Shown here one piece after another: positions 37,181-46,645 of a stretch of 64,000 nucleotides of DNA (positions are counted from its first letter, which is position 1; each line of letters starts with the position of its first letter). The notes under the pieces were generated by a model. The model had not been told where the DNA came from and searched no databases. It saw only the letters and a list, made by a program, of their open reading frames with translations. The DNA comes from Flavobacterium gelatinilyticum (lineage in GTDB: Bacteria > Bacteroidota > Bacteroidia > Flavobacteriales > Flavobacteriaceae). The stretch covers positions 2,852,001 to 2,916,000 of the forward strand of contig NZ_CP114287.1 of assembly GCF_027111295.1 (NCBI RefSeq), read 5' to 3'. The position numbers and the translations under genes were made by a program.

Positions 37181-38572
37181 TTATAAAAGTCTTTTCATTT
37201 CTTCAACTACTAATTTTATATCATGCTCATTGGTTCTCCAATTTACAAAAGAAGCCCTGATTCCTTTTTTGTTTTGATAAATAGTGGGTGTCATGAATAC
37301 TTTTCCGGTATCATTTAATTTTGTCAAAAATTGCGATACTTTTTCCTGATTTTCATTTCCTTTTAAAGTAAAGCAGACATTATTTAGACGAATCGGTGCT
37401 AATAATTCGAAATCATTTTCTATCAGGGCATTTCCAAATTGTAATGCCAGCGTTATACTGTTTTCAATAATATCCCTGAAACCTTCTTTCCCGTATGCCT
37501 TAAGCGAAAACCAGGCAGGAAGCGCACGTAAACGACGAGAATTTTCAGGAACTATATTCAGATAATTAAAATTTTCAAGCGGATTTCCTAAATAAGGCGC
37601 ATTTGAATTCTGAAACGTTTCAATCTGAAGATTTATATGTTCTTTTTTGACCAGATAGAAAGCACTTTCGTAAGGTACATTGAGCCATTTATGACAGTCA
37701 ATTGTAATGCTGTCTGCTCCTTCCCAGCCTTTTACATAATGTTTATATTTATCCGAAACTGCAGCAAATCCGCCAAAAGCTCCATCAATATGCCACCAGA
37801 AATTGTATTTTTCTTTTAGTGCTGCAATGGCTTCAAAATCATCAAAATCGGCTGTATTTACTGTTCCAGCGCTAGAAATTAAAATGAATGGTTTTCCGTT
37901 TAACTTCTTTATATTTTCTTCTAAATCAGCAATGTCAAGCGCTTCACGATTTCCTTCAATCGTTTTTACAGTGGTATAATTCTGGCTTCCAATTCCTAAA
38001 AGCGATAAACACTTTACAGAAGAAGAATGTGGAGTTGCGGTTAGAATGTTAACTGTTTCTGAAATTCCGTTTCTGGCATAATCTTTTCCAAATTGTTTTC
38101 CAAACCATTGTCTGGCAACACCAAGAGAAGTAAAGTTTGACATGGTCGCTCCTGTAACAAATCCGCCCAAAAACGAATCTGGAAGATCCAATAGCTGCAA
38201 CAATAGATTAATAGTTTCAAATTCTATTAAAGCAGATGCTCCGCCTTGTGCTTTTACAGCCTGCGTGTTTTGATCGTAAACCGCCGCCAGCCAATCACCA
38301 ACTATAGAAGCTGGAGTGGAACCGCCTGTTACGAATCCCCAATATCTTGGCCCTGAAGAAGAAACCATTAAAGGAGCTAATCTTTCGTTAAACTCTTTTA
38401 AAGCATCAATAGATCCTAATCCTAATTCGTTTAAAGTCGTTTTTGGATCAATTGTGTATGTGTTTGAAGTCGGAACGTTTTCGATATCATTCAGAAAATC
38501 AACTCCTTGTTGTTTTGTTTTTTCTAAAATATTCTCAAAATCGTCGAGATCTTTCTGCAGTATTGAATTCAT
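37181..38572 (-). CDS. PLP-dependent (group II) amino-acid decarboxylase
   Basis: This 463-residue enzyme belongs to the glutamate/aromatic amino-acid decarboxylase fold. The PLP Lys is Lys295 in TIDCHKWLNVPY. The PLP-binding Asp is in FWWHIDGAFGGF. The N-terminal PRYWGFVTGGSTPASIVGDWLA and GATMSNFTSLGVAR fit the family. The exact substrate cannot be read; members act on glutamate, aspartate, tyrosine, tryptophan or DOPA. The next gene upstream on the same strand is a dicarboxylate/amino-acid symporter, 80 bases away, which suggests the pair imports and decarboxylates one amino acid or acts on its product. Confidence 0.88.
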   Translation of the reverse strand: MNSILQKDLDDFENILEKTKQQGVDFLNDIENVPTSNTYTIDPKTTLNELGLGSIDALKEFNERLAPLMVSSSGPRYWGFVTGGSTPASIVGDWLAAVYDQNTQAVKAQGGASALIEFETINLLLQLLDLPDSFLGGFVTGATMSNFTSLGVARQWFGKQFGKDYARNGISETVNILTATPHSSSVKCLSLLGIGSQNYTTVKTIEGNREALDIADLEENIKKLNGKPFILISSAGTVNTADFDDFEAIAALKEKYNFWWHIDGAFGGFAAVSDKYKHYVKGWEGADSITIDCHKWLNVPYESAFYLVKKEHINLQIETFQNSNAPYLGNPLENFNYLNIVPENSRRLRALPAWFSLKAYGKEGFRDIIENSITLALQFGNALIENDFELLAPIRLNNVCFTLKGNENQEKVSQFLTKLNDTGKVFMTPTIYQNKKGIRASFVNWRTNEHDIKLVVEEMKRLL

Positions 38573-38652
38573 AAGTTTGTTGTATTAGTTATGTTGCGCA
38601 GATTGCGCAGATATAATTAGGTTTATAAAAAATGTGTGTTAAAAAAAGTACC

Positions 38653-39876
38653 CTACCACTTGGTTTTTTCCGAAAATCGAGAAACCAGCATTGATGAAAT
38701 CACATCACCATTAGCGTTTAATAAGGTCGCAATTGGGTCGACCAATGTTCCTAAAATCATCGCAACGGGTAAAGCTTGTTCCATCGGAAAGCCATAAACG
38801 GTAATGGCTAAAACTTCTCCAATATAACCGCCATTCGGAATTCCGCCTTCGACTATGGAAACGATTACTGTAATTCCTAATGCTAAAAGTATGGTTGAAG
38901 GTTCCGTAAAATCTTTCCCAAACATAGCAAACAGAAAAGTTATTTTTAGGATAGATGACATACTGGAACCATCTTTATGTAAAGGTGCTCCAAGCGGAAT
39001 TACCAGATTTCGCACATGTGCCGGAATTCCCATTTTTTGTGCAGCATCCAGATTGGCTGGAATGGTTGCGATGCTGCTGCAGGTTCCAACCGCGGTTAAA
39101 GATGGTGTTATATTATTGCTCCAAAAAACTTTAAAAGCTCGTTTTCCGCCAGCAATAAGCGTGTACAAACTGAAAAAGGTAAAGAAATAGAAAACACAGG
39201 CAGCGTAATAAACCGCCATAGGTTTTGCATAAACACCAAACAATTGCGGCCCGAAAATACCAACCTGATACGCAAAATAAGCTCCTAAACCTATTGGCGC
39301 AAATTTCATAATGATATTCAGCAATTGCTTCATCACTTCATTTCCCGAATCCAGAAAACTCTTGAATGCATTTCCTTTTTCTCCCGATTGCAAAGTGGCA
39401 AAACCAATTAAAAATGAAAATATAATCAGCGCCAACATACTTTTTCTGGACAACAATTCGAAGAAATCATTTGTAGTAACCAATTTTGCAATCTGATCGC
39501 CGACAGATCCTGATTCTATATTTTCAAACGGAACTTTCGCAATGGCAATATCCTCATGAATTGGAAAAAGATAAACCGCAAAAATCATTACAATTGCAGA
39601 AATAAGAATCGTTGACAGAAAAACCAAAATCATAATAAAGAACAGTTTTCCTAACTTTTCTTTCTGTTCCAAATTTGCAATTGAAGAACCAATTGTAAAG
39701 AAGATCAGTGGAATAATTGCGGTGAAAAGCAAATTCAGGAAAATATCTCCAACTGGTTTTATAACCAGAACTTTTTCGCCAAAAACTAATCCAAAAATAC
39801 TTCCAATGATTATACCTCCAAGAAGCAAAAGTATACTGCTGTAACTTTGCAGAAAATTGATTTTTTTAGTTTCCAT
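38653..39876 (-). CDS. Dicarboxylate/amino acid:cation symporter (DAACS family)
   Basis: This 407-residue inner-membrane transporter has eight or more hydrophobic segments and the two re-entrant loops of the GltP/DctA family. The Ser-rich loop (TAVGTCSSIATIPANLDAA) and the cation/substrate site (LGAPLHKDGSSMSSILKITFLF, then IVEGGIPNGGYIGEVLAITVYGFP) are clear. It takes up glutamate, aspartate or C4-dicarboxylates with H+ or Na+. Pairing with the adjacent PLP decarboxylase hints at an amino-acid substrate. Confidence 0.9.
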   Translation of the reverse strand: METKKINFLQSYSSILLLLGGIIIGSIFGLVFGEKVLVIKPVGDIFLNLLFTAIIPLIFFTIGSSIANLEQKEKLGKLFFIMILVFLSTILISAIVMIFAVYLFPIHEDIAIAKVPFENIESGSVGDQIAKLVTTNDFFELLSRKSMLALIIFSFLIGFATLQSGEKGNAFKSFLDSGNEVMKQLLNIIMKFAPIGLGAYFAYQVGIFGPQLFGVYAKPMAVYYAACVFYFFTFFSLYTLIAGGKRAFKVFWSNNITPSLTAVGTCSSIATIPANLDAAQKMGIPAHVRNLVIPLGAPLHKDGSSMSSILKITFLFAMFGKDFTEPSTILLALGITVIVSIVEGGIPNGGYIGEVLAITVYGFPMEQALPVAMILGTLVDPIATLLNANGDVISSMLVSRFSEKTKW

Positions 39877-39911
39877 AATGATACAATTGGATTAGAATTC
39901 TGTGGCAAATA

Positions 39912-40056
39912 ATTTAAACACATAGAAACATAGTCATCTTTGGCTGCAAAGGCGTTTCACTTGTTTAGATGCACATAGCTATGTTGAAAAAATGTGTTTT
40001 TTCTTTTAGTCCTTTTCGATTAAAACTAAAAAAACTATGTTTCTATGTGTTTAAAT
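39912..40056. repeat. 145-bp MITE-like element with 22-bp perfect inverted ends
   Basis: Arm 39912-39933 (beginning ATTTAAACACATAG) and arm 40035-40056 are perfect reverse complements over 22 bases. The 101-base interior has no reading frame of note but contains the small palindrome CATAGCTATG. It lies between the symporter and methyltransferase genes. I saw no clear target-site duplication. It could be a non-autonomous transposon or a family of intergenic hairpins. Confidence 0.75.
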
Positions 40057-40072
40057 AAATTTATAGCTGTTT

Positions 40073-40726
40073 TTATTTCTCCAGAACAATCGTAGTAAAA
40101 GCTCTATCGACCAATTCGCCTGTTTTGCTTTTTACTTTTTCGGTCTGAGTTTCGGTGTAAACAATTTGAAAAGCTGTTTTCTCAATTAATTGCTGTGCTT
40201 TTGCTGTGCTGTAAAGCTCAAATTCAAATTGAGTAAATGGCAGTTTTTTCATGAAATCTTCTTCGGCAAATGTCAGACAGAAATTCCCATTTGGCTTTAA
40301 AACTCTGTAGATTTCCAAAAGCAATTCTTCCGGCTTCTGCCAAAAATAAATGGTGTTTACTGTAAATATTTTATCGAAAGATTCGTCTTCAAACGGAACT
40401 GCGTTTCCATCGTAAAGAGAAAAGAAAGCTTGTTTTTGAGAAACAAAATTTCTGTTGATCTGGCGTGCTTCCTGAAACATTAATTCAGACATTTCAAGTC
40501 CGTAATATTTTAGGTTGTCAGCTTGTTCGAAAAGAAATTCAACATGGCCTGCGTTTCCGTGACCTAGTTCAAGAATTTTATTTGCTGCCGAAATATTTAG
40601 ATTTTGAATGGAATGTTTGGTCATATTGATGTTCGTTTCGTTCATCATATTTCCTATTTCGATTCCTTTTTCTCCTGACGGATGTTTTAACTGAGAAGCG
40701 ATGGCTTGTAATTCTTCATTTTTCAT
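40073..40726 (-). CDS. Class I SAM-dependent methyltransferase
   Basis: This 217-residue soluble protein has the Rossmann methyltransferase motifs: motif I ILELGHGNAGHVEFLF (~residue 50; the usual GxGxG reads GHGNAG), an acidic strand end in YYGLEMS, motif II DGNAVPFEDESFDKIFTVNTIYFW and motif III VLKPNGNFCLTFAEED. These match the Methyltransf_11/25 group. The substrate is unknown. It lies 182 bases downstream of metF on the same strand, but a repeat element fills the gap, so it may be a separate unit. Confidence 0.85.
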   Translation of the reverse strand: MKNEELQAIASQLKHPSGEKGIEIGNMMNETNINMTKHSIQNLNISAANKILELGHGNAGHVEFLFEQADNLKYYGLEMSELMFQEARQINRNFVSQKQAFFSLYDGNAVPFEDESFDKIFTVNTIYFWQKPEELLLEIYRVLKPNGNFCLTFAEEDFMKKLPFTQFEFELYSTAKAQQLIEKTAFQIVYTETQTEKVKSKTGELVDRAFTTIVLEK

Positions 40727-40790
40727 GATGTGAAAATTTTAAGCTTCTAAATTAAGCAATATCTCAATTCAAATTCCAAATTCTATTTTT

Positions 40791-40891
40791 TTGTCATTTC
40801 GACGGAGGAGAAATCACACTCGTATGTCTACAAAGATTGGAAATTACTTTGCGGAGTTTCCAGTGTGACTCCTCGTTCCTCGGAATGACAA
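40791..40891. repeat. 101-bp imperfect inverted repeat starting TTGTCATTTCGAC
   Basis: The ends TTGTCATTTCGACGGAGGAG and its partner at 40862-40891 match at 24 of 30 positions when inverted. The element sits in the gap between metF and the methyltransferase. A half copy of the same end lies at 59394-59419 beside thrA. Such TGTCATTTCGAC repeats are common in Flavobacterium intergenic regions (from memory). Confidence 0.75.
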
Positions 40892-40908
40892 ACCAGTCTT
40901 AAAATTTC

Positions 40909-41865
40909 TTAAAAAACCTGACTAGCAATCTGACGAATATTCTCAGATTTACCCATTGAATAATAGTGTAAAAACGGAACTCCGGCTGCTTTTAATTCTA
41001 ATGACTGCTGAATTGCCCACTCGATTCCGACTTGTTTGATTTCAGCGTTATTTTTGCATTTGTCTACCGCATCGATTAAATCTTCTGGTAAATCGATTCT
41101 GAAGATTTGCGGCAATACTTGTAAATGTCTTTGAACGGCAATTGGTTTAATTCCAGGAATAATTGGAATTGTGATCCCCATTTCTCTTGCTTTTTCTACG
41201 AAAGCGAAATATTTAGCATTATCAAAAAACATCTGCGTTACTACATAATCAGCACCGGCATCTACTTTTTCTTTTAATCTTTTTAAATCCGATTGTAAAG
41301 AAGGAGACTCTAAATGTTTCTCTGGATAACCTGCAACACCAATACAAAAATCGGCTTTGTTATCAGCATCGATTACTTCATGCAGATATTGTCCGCAGTT
41401 TAAATCTTTGATTTGTTTTACCAAATCAATTGCATAATGATTTCCTCCTGCTTTTGGTACAAAAGATTGCTCATCTTTCATCGCGTCACCGCGAAGTGCC
41501 ATTACGTTGTTGATTCCTAAATAATGACAGTCAACCAACATGTATTCGGTTTCTTCTTTGGTAAAACCGCCGCAAAGCAAATGCGGCACCGTATCAACAT
41601 TGTATTTGTGTTTTATAGAAGCGCAGATTCCAAGCGTTCCCGGACGCATACGAGTCAGTTTTTTATCCAAAAGTCCGTTCCCTTTATCAATATAAATGTA
41701 CTCCTCACGAGAAGTGGTTACATCAATAAACGGCGGATTAAACTCCATCAACGGATCAATATTATCGTATAATTCCTGAATGCTTTTCCCCTTTTGAGGC
41801 GGAATAATTTCAAATGAGAATAATGTTTTTCCTTTGGCGTTTTCTATATGTTCTGTTACTTTCAT
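40909..41865 (-). CDS. metF: Methylenetetrahydrofolate reductase
   Basis: MetF reduces 5,10-methylene-THF to 5-methyl-THF, the methyl donor for MetH and MetE. The start at 41865 gives MKVTEHIENAKGKTLFSFEI, which fits the family; an ATG at 41892 is also in frame. FAD-barrel motifs are present: the EIIPPQKGK start, ALRGDAMKDEQS, QYLHEVIDAD and DYVVTQMFFDNAKY. The length of 318 residues matches bacterial NADH-type MetF. It follows metH on the same strand; the 79-base gap holds a hairpin. It therefore probably shares the SAM-riboswitch-controlled message. Confidence 0.95.
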   Translation of the reverse strand: MKVTEHIENAKGKTLFSFEIIPPQKGKSIQELYDNIDPLMEFNPPFIDVTTSREEYIYIDKGNGLLDKKLTRMRPGTLGICASIKHKYNVDTVPHLLCGGFTKEETEYMLVDCHYLGINNVMALRGDAMKDEQSFVPKAGGNHYAIDLVKQIKDLNCGQYLHEVIDADNKADFCIGVAGYPEKHLESPSLQSDLKRLKEKVDAGADYVVTQMFFDNAKYFAFVEKAREMGITIPIIPGIKPIAVQRHLQVLPQIFRIDLPEDLIDAVDKCKNNAEIKQVGIEWAIQQSLELKAAGVPFLHYYSMGKSENIRQIASQVF

Positions 41866-41882
41866 TTTAAGTCTTAAAGTTG

Positions 41883-41934
41883 TAAAGTCCAAAGTCGAAA
41901 GTCTTTCCTTTCGGACTTTAGACTTTGGACTTTA
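41883..41934. repeat. Hairpin in the metH-metF gap
   Basis: Perfect 14-base arms (TAAAGTCCAAAGTC at 41883-41896, complement at 41921-41934) enclose 24 bases that themselves contain weaker GAAAGTC/GGACTTT pairing. It occupies most of the gap between two co-directional met genes and lacks a T-run, so it could be an mRNA-stability or processing hairpin, or another member of a dispersed repeat. Confidence 0.7.
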
Positions 41935-41944
41935 TGACTAATTT

Positions 41945-44620
41945 TTAATCTGCTATATTAGGATTTAACCATTTCATTGCGTAATCAAGCGGTACATTTC
42001 TTCGTTTTGCGTAATCTGTAACCTGATCTTCTTTTATTTTTCCTAGACCGAAATACCTACTTTTCGGGTTTCCGAAATAATATCCTGAAACCGATGAAGC
42101 CGGCCACATCGCCATACTTTCTGTCAGCTTCACTCCTGTTTGTTTTTCAACATCTAAAAGTTTCCAGATTGTTGGTTTCTCTAAGTGATCCGGACAAGCA
42201 GGATAACCTGGAGCAGGACGAATTCCTTTATAACTCTCCTTAATCAATTCTTCGTTGGTTAAAGCTTCTTCAGAATCGTAACCCCAGAAATCTTTACGTA
42301 CTCTTTCGTGAAGATATTCGGCGAAAGCCTCAGCAAAACGATCGGCAAGCGCTTTAACCATTATCGAATTATAATCGTCTAAGTTCTTTTCGTATTCAGC
42401 AGCCCATTCGTCTACACCAAAACCAGTTGTTACACAGAAAGCTCCCATGTAATCCTCAATTCCACTTTCTTTTGGCAGAATAAAATCGGCTAAAGCGATA
42501 TTTGGGGCGCCTTTCGTTTTTTGTGACTGCTGACGAAGCGTTAAGAATTTCTCTAATACTTTTCCGTTTTCATCACGCAATTCGATATCATCATCATTTA
42601 CCTGATTCGCAGGGAAAATTCCGTAAATACCTTTTGCCTGAAGTTTTTTCTCTTCTAAAATGACTTTCAGCATTGCCTGAGCATCATTAAAAACAGAAGT
42701 CGCTTGTTCGCCCACAACCTCATCTGTTAAAATTGCCGGATACTTTCCGTACAATTCCCAAGTTTGAAAGAATGGCGTCCAGTCGATATACGGAACCAAA
42801 ACATCCAATTCTACTTCTATAGTTTGTGCACCAATTACTTTTGGTTTAACCGGAGTATATTCGCTCCAATCCAATGGTAATTTGTTTTTACGCGCATCTT
42901 CAATCGTTAAGAAGTTTTTATCTCTCGAACGATTTAAGAACGTTTCTCTAAACGAATCGTATTCTGCGCGAATATCTGCTGCATATATTTTTCGGTTATG
43001 ATCTAACAAGTTTCCTGCAACAGTAACGGCTCTGGAAGCATCGTTTACGTGAATTACAGTTTCTCTGTATTGAGGTGCAATTTTCACGGCAGTATGTGCG
43101 CGCGAAGTCGTTGCCCCACCAATCATAATCGGGATTTTAATATTTTGTTTGTCTAATTCTTTGGCCAAATACACCATTTCGTCAAGCGAAGGCGTGATCA
43201 ATCCGCTTAATCCGATAATGTCTACTTCGTGCTCGATTGCCGCTGCAATGATTTTCTCCGGAGGAACCATTACACCTAAATCTACAATCTCGTAATTGTT
43301 ACAAGCCAAAACAACCGAAACGATGTTTTTTCCAATATCGTGAACGTCACCTTTTACAGTAGCCATCAGGATTTTTCCGTTTCCTTGTTTATCGCCAGCT
43401 TGTTTACTAGCTTCGATAAAAGGCAATAAATAAGCCACGGCTTTTTTCATTACACGAGCCGATTTAACTACCTGAGGAAGGAACATTTTTCCACTTCCGA
43501 ATAAATCTCCAACGACATTCATTCCGGCCATTAAATTGATTTCGATAACTTCAATTGGTTTTGTTGCTGCTAAACGTGCTTCTTCTACATCTTCTTCAAT
43601 AAAAGCATCGATTCCTTTTACCAACGAATGCGTAATACGATCCTGAACCGATCCTAAACGCCATTCCTGAACGGCTTTTTCATCGCTTTTTACTTCGCCT
43701 TTTACATTTTCTGCAAAATCTAAAAGTCGTTCTGTAGCATCGTCACGTCTGTCTAAAATTACGTCTTCAACGTGTTCTAATAAGTCTTTCGGAATATCAT
43801 CGTAAATCGTCAACATCTCCGGATTCACGATTCCCATCGTCATTCCTTCTTTAATGGCGTGGTATAAAAATACCGAGTGCATCGCTTCACGTACAACGTC
43901 ATTTCCTCTAAACGAAAACGAAACGTTACTTACCCCACCACTGATATGTGCGTGCGGCAAGTTCTCGCGAACCCATTTTGTTCCTCTAAAAAAGTCCAAT
44001 GCATTCAGGCGGTGTTCTTCCATTCCTGTTGCAACCGGGAAAATATTCAAATCGAAGATAATATCTTGTGGAGGGAAACCTACTTTGTTCACCAAAATAT
44101 CATACGAACGTGCACAAATTTCTACACGACGATCATAATTATCTGCCTGACCAACTTCGTCAAAAGCCATAACAATAGCTGCCGCTCCGTAACGCTTGAT
44201 TAATTTAGCGTGGTGAATAAAGGCTTCTTCTCCTTCTTTCAACGAAATCGAGTTTACAACACTTTTTCCTTGTACTACTTTCAGACCCGCTTCGATAATT
44301 TCCCATTTCGAACTGTCGATCATAATCGGCACTCTCGAAATATCTGGTTCTGCAGCGATCAAGTTTAGGAATTTAGTCATGGCAGTTACACCATCCAACA
44401 TCCCTTCATCCATATTAATATCGATGATTTGCGCTCCTCCTTCTACCTGCTGTCTTGCAATATCAAGTGCCTCGTCATACTTCTCTTCCTTGATTAATCG
44501 AAGGAATTTTCGCGAACCCGTTACATTCGTACGCTCACCAACGTTTACAAAAACGCTTTCAGGCGTAATAATCAAAGGTTCTAATCCTGATAATACAAGG
44601 TCTCTTCTTTTTTCAGTCAT
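41945..44620 (-). CDS. metH: B12-dependent methionine synthase, C-terminal subunit
   Basis: This 891-residue protein holds the folate-, cobalamin- and SAM-binding modules of MetH. The pterin-binding domain covers residues ~10-290 ([16 protein letters not shown]). The B12 cap and Rossmann domain follow, with the lower-ligand motif [15 protein letters not shown] and the later [13 protein letters not shown]. The reactivation domain has [12 protein letters not shown] and [14 protein letters not shown]. The homocysteine-binding module is absent here and is encoded by the next gene upstream (44761-45759). The two halves are separated by a 140-base gap with an inverted palindrome pair. A split MetH is seen in other Bacteroidota, so I take it as functional, not broken. 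Confidence 0.95.
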   Translation of the reverse strand: MTEKRRDLVLSGLEPLIITPESVFVNVGERTNVTGSRKFLRLIKEEKYDEALDIARQQVEGGAQIIDINMDEGMLDGVTAMTKFLNLIAAEPDISRVPIMIDSSKWEIIEAGLKVVQGKSVVNSISLKEGEEAFIHHAKLIKRYGAAAIVMAFDEVGQADNYDRRVEICARSYDILVNKVGFPPQDIIFDLNIFPVATGMEEHRLNALDFFRGTKWVRENLPHAHISGGVSNVSFSFRGNDVVREAMHSVFLYHAIKEGMTMGIVNPEMLTIYDDIPKDLLEHVEDVILDRRDDATERLLDFAENVKGEVKSDEKAVQEWRLGSVQDRITHSLVKGIDAFIEEDVEEARLAATKPIEVIEINLMAGMNVVGDLFGSGKMFLPQVVKSARVMKKAVAYLLPFIEASKQAGDKQGNGKILMATVKGDVHDIGKNIVSVVLACNNYEIVDLGVMVPPEKIIAAAIEHEVDIIGLSGLITPSLDEMVYLAKELDKQNIKIPIMIGGATTSRAHTAVKIAPQYRETVIHVNDASRAVTVAGNLLDHNRKIYAADIRAEYDSFRETFLNRSRDKNFLTIEDARKNKLPLDWSEYTPVKPKVIGAQTIEVELDVLVPYIDWTPFFQTWELYGKYPAILTDEVVGEQATSVFNDAQAMLKVILEEKKLQAKGIYGIFPANQVNDDDIELRDENGKVLEKFLTLRQQSQKTKGAPNIALADFILPKESGIEDYMGAFCVTTGFGVDEWAAEYEKNLDDYNSIMVKALADRFAEAFAEYLHERVRKDFWGYDSEEALTNEELIKESYKGIRPAPGYPACPDHLEKPTIWKLLDVEKQTGVKLTESMAMWPASSVSGYYFGNPKSRYFGLGKIKEDQVTDYAKRRNVPLDYAMKWLNPNIAD

Positions 44621-44675
44621 TTTCTTTAAGGGCCTAAGATTCTTAGGTTCTAAGTTTTTTAATTCTTATTTCTTT

Positions 44676-44755
44676 CCTGCAAGGTTTTCAAAACCTTGTA
44701 GGTTTGTTTATCGTACGTCAAAATTATACCTACAAGGTTTTGAAAACCTTGCAGG
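44676..44755. repeat. REP-like palindrome pair between the metH halves
   Basis: Hairpins at 44676-44702 (CCTGCAAGGTTT, loop TCA) and 44729-44755 (CCTACAAGGTTT, loop TGA) are exact reverse complements of each other, 26 bases apart. The length (27), arm size and GGTTT core match the pairs near the RAYT, but the outer arm differs (CAAGG in place of AACAGG), so this is a second subfamily. Confidence 0.88.
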
Positions 44756-44760
44756 AAACG

Positions 44761-45759
44761 TTATTCAAAAGTTGGCGCCACTCTAGGCTTATAATCTTTC
44801 GCAACTTCTGCCATTAATCGAATATGATCTGGAGTAGTTCCGCAGCAACCGCCAATGATATTGATTAAATTATCCTCTAAATATTCTTTGATGAATGCCT
44901 GAGTCTGCTCTGGTGTTTCATCGTATTGCCCGAAAGCGTTTGGCAATCCTGCATTTGGATGCGCCGAAACATTAAAGCTTGTATTATGCGCTAATGTTTT
45001 TAAATACGGTTTCAACAAATCGGCTCCTAAAGCACAATTAAATCCTACGCTTAATAATGGAATATGCGAAACTGAAATCAAAAACGCTTCAACCGTTTGT
45101 CCGGAAAGTGTTCTTCCTGAAGCATCCGTAATAGTTCCTGAAACCATGATTGGAATATCGATGTTACGCTCTTCTTTTACTTCTTCAATGGCAAAAAGTG
45201 CTGCTTTTGCGTTTAATGTGTCAAAAATCGTTTCTACTAAAAGTAAATCGCAGCCTCCGTCCATTAAAGCTTCTACCTGTTCTTTGTATGCAATTCGTAA
45301 ATCGTCGAAAGTTACGGCTCTGTAACCTGGATCGTTTACGTCTGGTGACATACTTGCCGTACGGTTTGTTGGTCCGATTGAACCGGCTACAAATCGTGGT
45401 TTTTCTGGATTTTTTGCTGTAAATTCATCCGCTACTTCTCTCGCCAGTTTAGCCGATTCGTAGTTTAGTTCGTAAACCAAATCTTCCATGAAATAATCGG
45501 CCATACCAATTGTAGTTCCAGAGAATGTATTGGTTTCTACGATATCTGCACCTGCATCAAAATAGGCTGCATGCACGGCACGAATTGCTTGTGGCTGTGT
45601 TAGGGATAATAAATCGTTGTTTCCTTTTAACGGATGCGGGAAATCTTTGAAACGCTCGCCGCGAAAATCTTCTTCTGAGAAGTTGTAGCGTTGTAACATG
45701 GTTCCCATTGCTCCGTCAAGGATTAGGATATTTTTCTTTATTGCTTCTTGTATAGACAT
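44761..45759 (-). CDS. metH: Methionine synthase homocysteine-binding subunit (MetH N-terminal)
   Basis: This 332-residue homocysteine S-methyltransferase barrel binds and activates homocysteine through zinc. The ligands are Cys in [13 protein letters not shown] and the Cys pair in [13 protein letters not shown]. The start [27 protein letters not shown] is typical of MetH, not of betaine or S-methylmethionine enzymes. It works with the separate downstream protein that carries the folate and B12 modules. It is the first coding gene after a SAM-I riboswitch at 46126-46238 on the same strand. Confidence 0.94.
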   Translation of the reverse strand: MSIQEAIKKNILILDGAMGTMLQRYNFSEEDFRGERFKDFPHPLKGNNDLLSLTQPQAIRAVHAAYFDAGADIVETNTFSGTTIGMADYFMEDLVYELNYESAKLAREVADEFTAKNPEKPRFVAGSIGPTNRTASMSPDVNDPGYRAVTFDDLRIAYKEQVEALMDGGCDLLLVETIFDTLNAKAALFAIEEVKEERNIDIPIMVSGTITDASGRTLSGQTVEAFLISVSHIPLLSVGFNCALGADLLKPYLKTLAHNTSFNVSAHPNAGLPNAFGQYDETPEQTQAFIKEYLEDNLINIIGGCCGTTPDHIRLMAEVAKDYKPRVAPTFE

Positions 45760-45824
45760 TTCTCTTTTGCCGCTAAGGCTCTAAGGCACAAAGCTTTTTT
45801 TAATTTATTATCTTGAAAGTTATA

Positions 45825-45851
45825 CCTAACAGGTTTTGAAAACCTGTTAGG
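45825..45851. repeat. Single REP-like palindrome upstream of metH
   Basis: CCTAACAGGTTT, loop TGA, and the complement form a 27-base perfect hairpin identical to the copy at 5459-5485. It lies in the leader between the SAM riboswitch and the metH start codon. Confidence 0.88.
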
Positions 45852-45879
45852 ATAGGCATCGTTTCTTTTAATTCCAAAA

Positions 45880-46045
45880 AGGCACTATTGCTGGCTCATT
45901 AGCCCCGATTACTTCACCTTATTCCTATTTTCATAAGAGTTCAGTGAACTGCGTTTGAGCCGGTATCCTCGTATCCCGATAACTATCAGGAGGAGAGATA
46001 TAGGCGAAAGTGGGAACTATTGACTGCAAAAATGCGCCAATGATT
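45880..46045 (-). other. Structured leader element between riboswitch and metH
   Basis: About 165 bases with no reading frame, but with dense internal dyads: GTTCAGTGAAC (45938-45948), the imperfect CCCGATAACTATCAGG (45974-45989), and ends TAGCCCCGAT on one side and GCGAAAGTGGGAACTA on the other, both on the plus strand. These ends look like those of a dispersed Flavobacterium intergenic repeat as I recall it. It would be part of the metH leader RNA. It lacks a B12 box, so I do not call it a cobalamin riboswitch. Confidence 0.45.
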
Positions 46046-46125
46046 CGCTCCTTACCGAAATTGCTTTCAGTAAATTATTTGTATGTTGTCTGGAAAAGTT
46101 TTGAGAAATACGAGAATGTATTTGT

Positions 46126-46238
46126 GTTATCTATCTTAAATACCTGTGTTTATGGTAAAAAGTAGAATTTAGCACCTTCTTTATAGTAAAGGGTTGCTAA
46201 GGTTTCATCGGGTCTATCCCTCCGCCTTTCGTGATAAC
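46126..46238 (-). promoter_or_regulatory. SAM-I riboswitch (S box) upstream of metH operon
   Basis: Read on the minus strand, the S-box core is clear: ACGAAAGGCGGAGGGA, then AGACCCGATGAAACC, TTAGCAACCC, and GAAGGTGCTAAATTCTAC. The closing P1 stem pairs GTTATC (46233-46238) with GATAAC (46126-46131). High SAM should switch off the metH halves and metF. The start codon is some 370 bases further on, and I could not identify a terminator hairpin directly after the aptamer, so the output mechanism is uncertain. Confidence 0.9.
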
Positions 46239-46262
46239 GAACAATAAATTTTAAGAACAGTG

Positions 46263-46293
46263 CAAAGTAAAGACATAAGCTGAACAATTGCAA
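46263..46293 (-). promoter_or_regulatory. Promoter of the metH riboswitch transcript
   Basis: On the minus strand TTG (46291-46293) is 20 bases from TTACTTTG (46263-46270), a one-mismatch -7 box. The start site would be a few bases before the aptamer, as expected. Confidence 0.6.
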
Positions 46294-46349
46294 GTGTTTT
46301 TTTAAGTTTCTGAGACTCTGAGGCACTAAGATTCTAAGTTATGAGTTTG

Positions 46350-46645
46350 TTAGTGTTTTGGCTTTTGTTTTGTCCCTCTAAAATTGATAATTTCAACAGT
46401 TTCAGATTCTTTTTTTAGTCTATAAACCAAATAATTATTTTTGTCTATAATTGCTTTGTGCAAAGATTCGTTTTTATGTGATTTTGGAAATTGTTCTGGA
46501 TTCAGACTGATTTGATTTATTACCTGTTGAATTTTTTATTTTCCAAGTTTAAGATTTCTTTCTTAGTCCATTTTTCTTCAAGATAATCTACAACTTTATT
46601 AAAACCTTTTACAGCTTGCGACGTCCAAATAAATTTTAATGCCAT
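46350..46645 (-). pseudogene. ParE/RelE-family toxin, frameshifted
   Basis: From the ATG at 46643-46645 the frame reads MALKFIWTSQAVKGFNKVVD and on through YLEEKWTKKEILNLENK, a typical ParE/RelE start. It then stops early. The homologous remainder (IQQVINQISLNPEQFP, NNYLVYRLKKESETVEII, NFRGTKQKPKH, stop at 46350) continues in another frame. The switch lies at a run of six T on the plus strand (46532-46537). One extra base there restores a ~97-residue toxin. The start overlaps the intact antitoxin gene by 10 bases, as in real TA operons. A sequencing error in the homopolymer is the main alternative. Confidence 0.75.

Noticed and set aside
38594..38612. Tandem TTGCGCAGA repeat upstream of the decarboxylase
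   Set aside because: Only two 9-base copies; too short to call a repeat element.
43854..44203. Plus-strand frames inside metH
   Set aside because: Antisense to a well-conserved enzyme; no promoter or homology.
45880..46045. Cobalamin riboswitch before metH
   Set aside because: No B12 box or matching core could be found; the S-box upstream already accounts for control.
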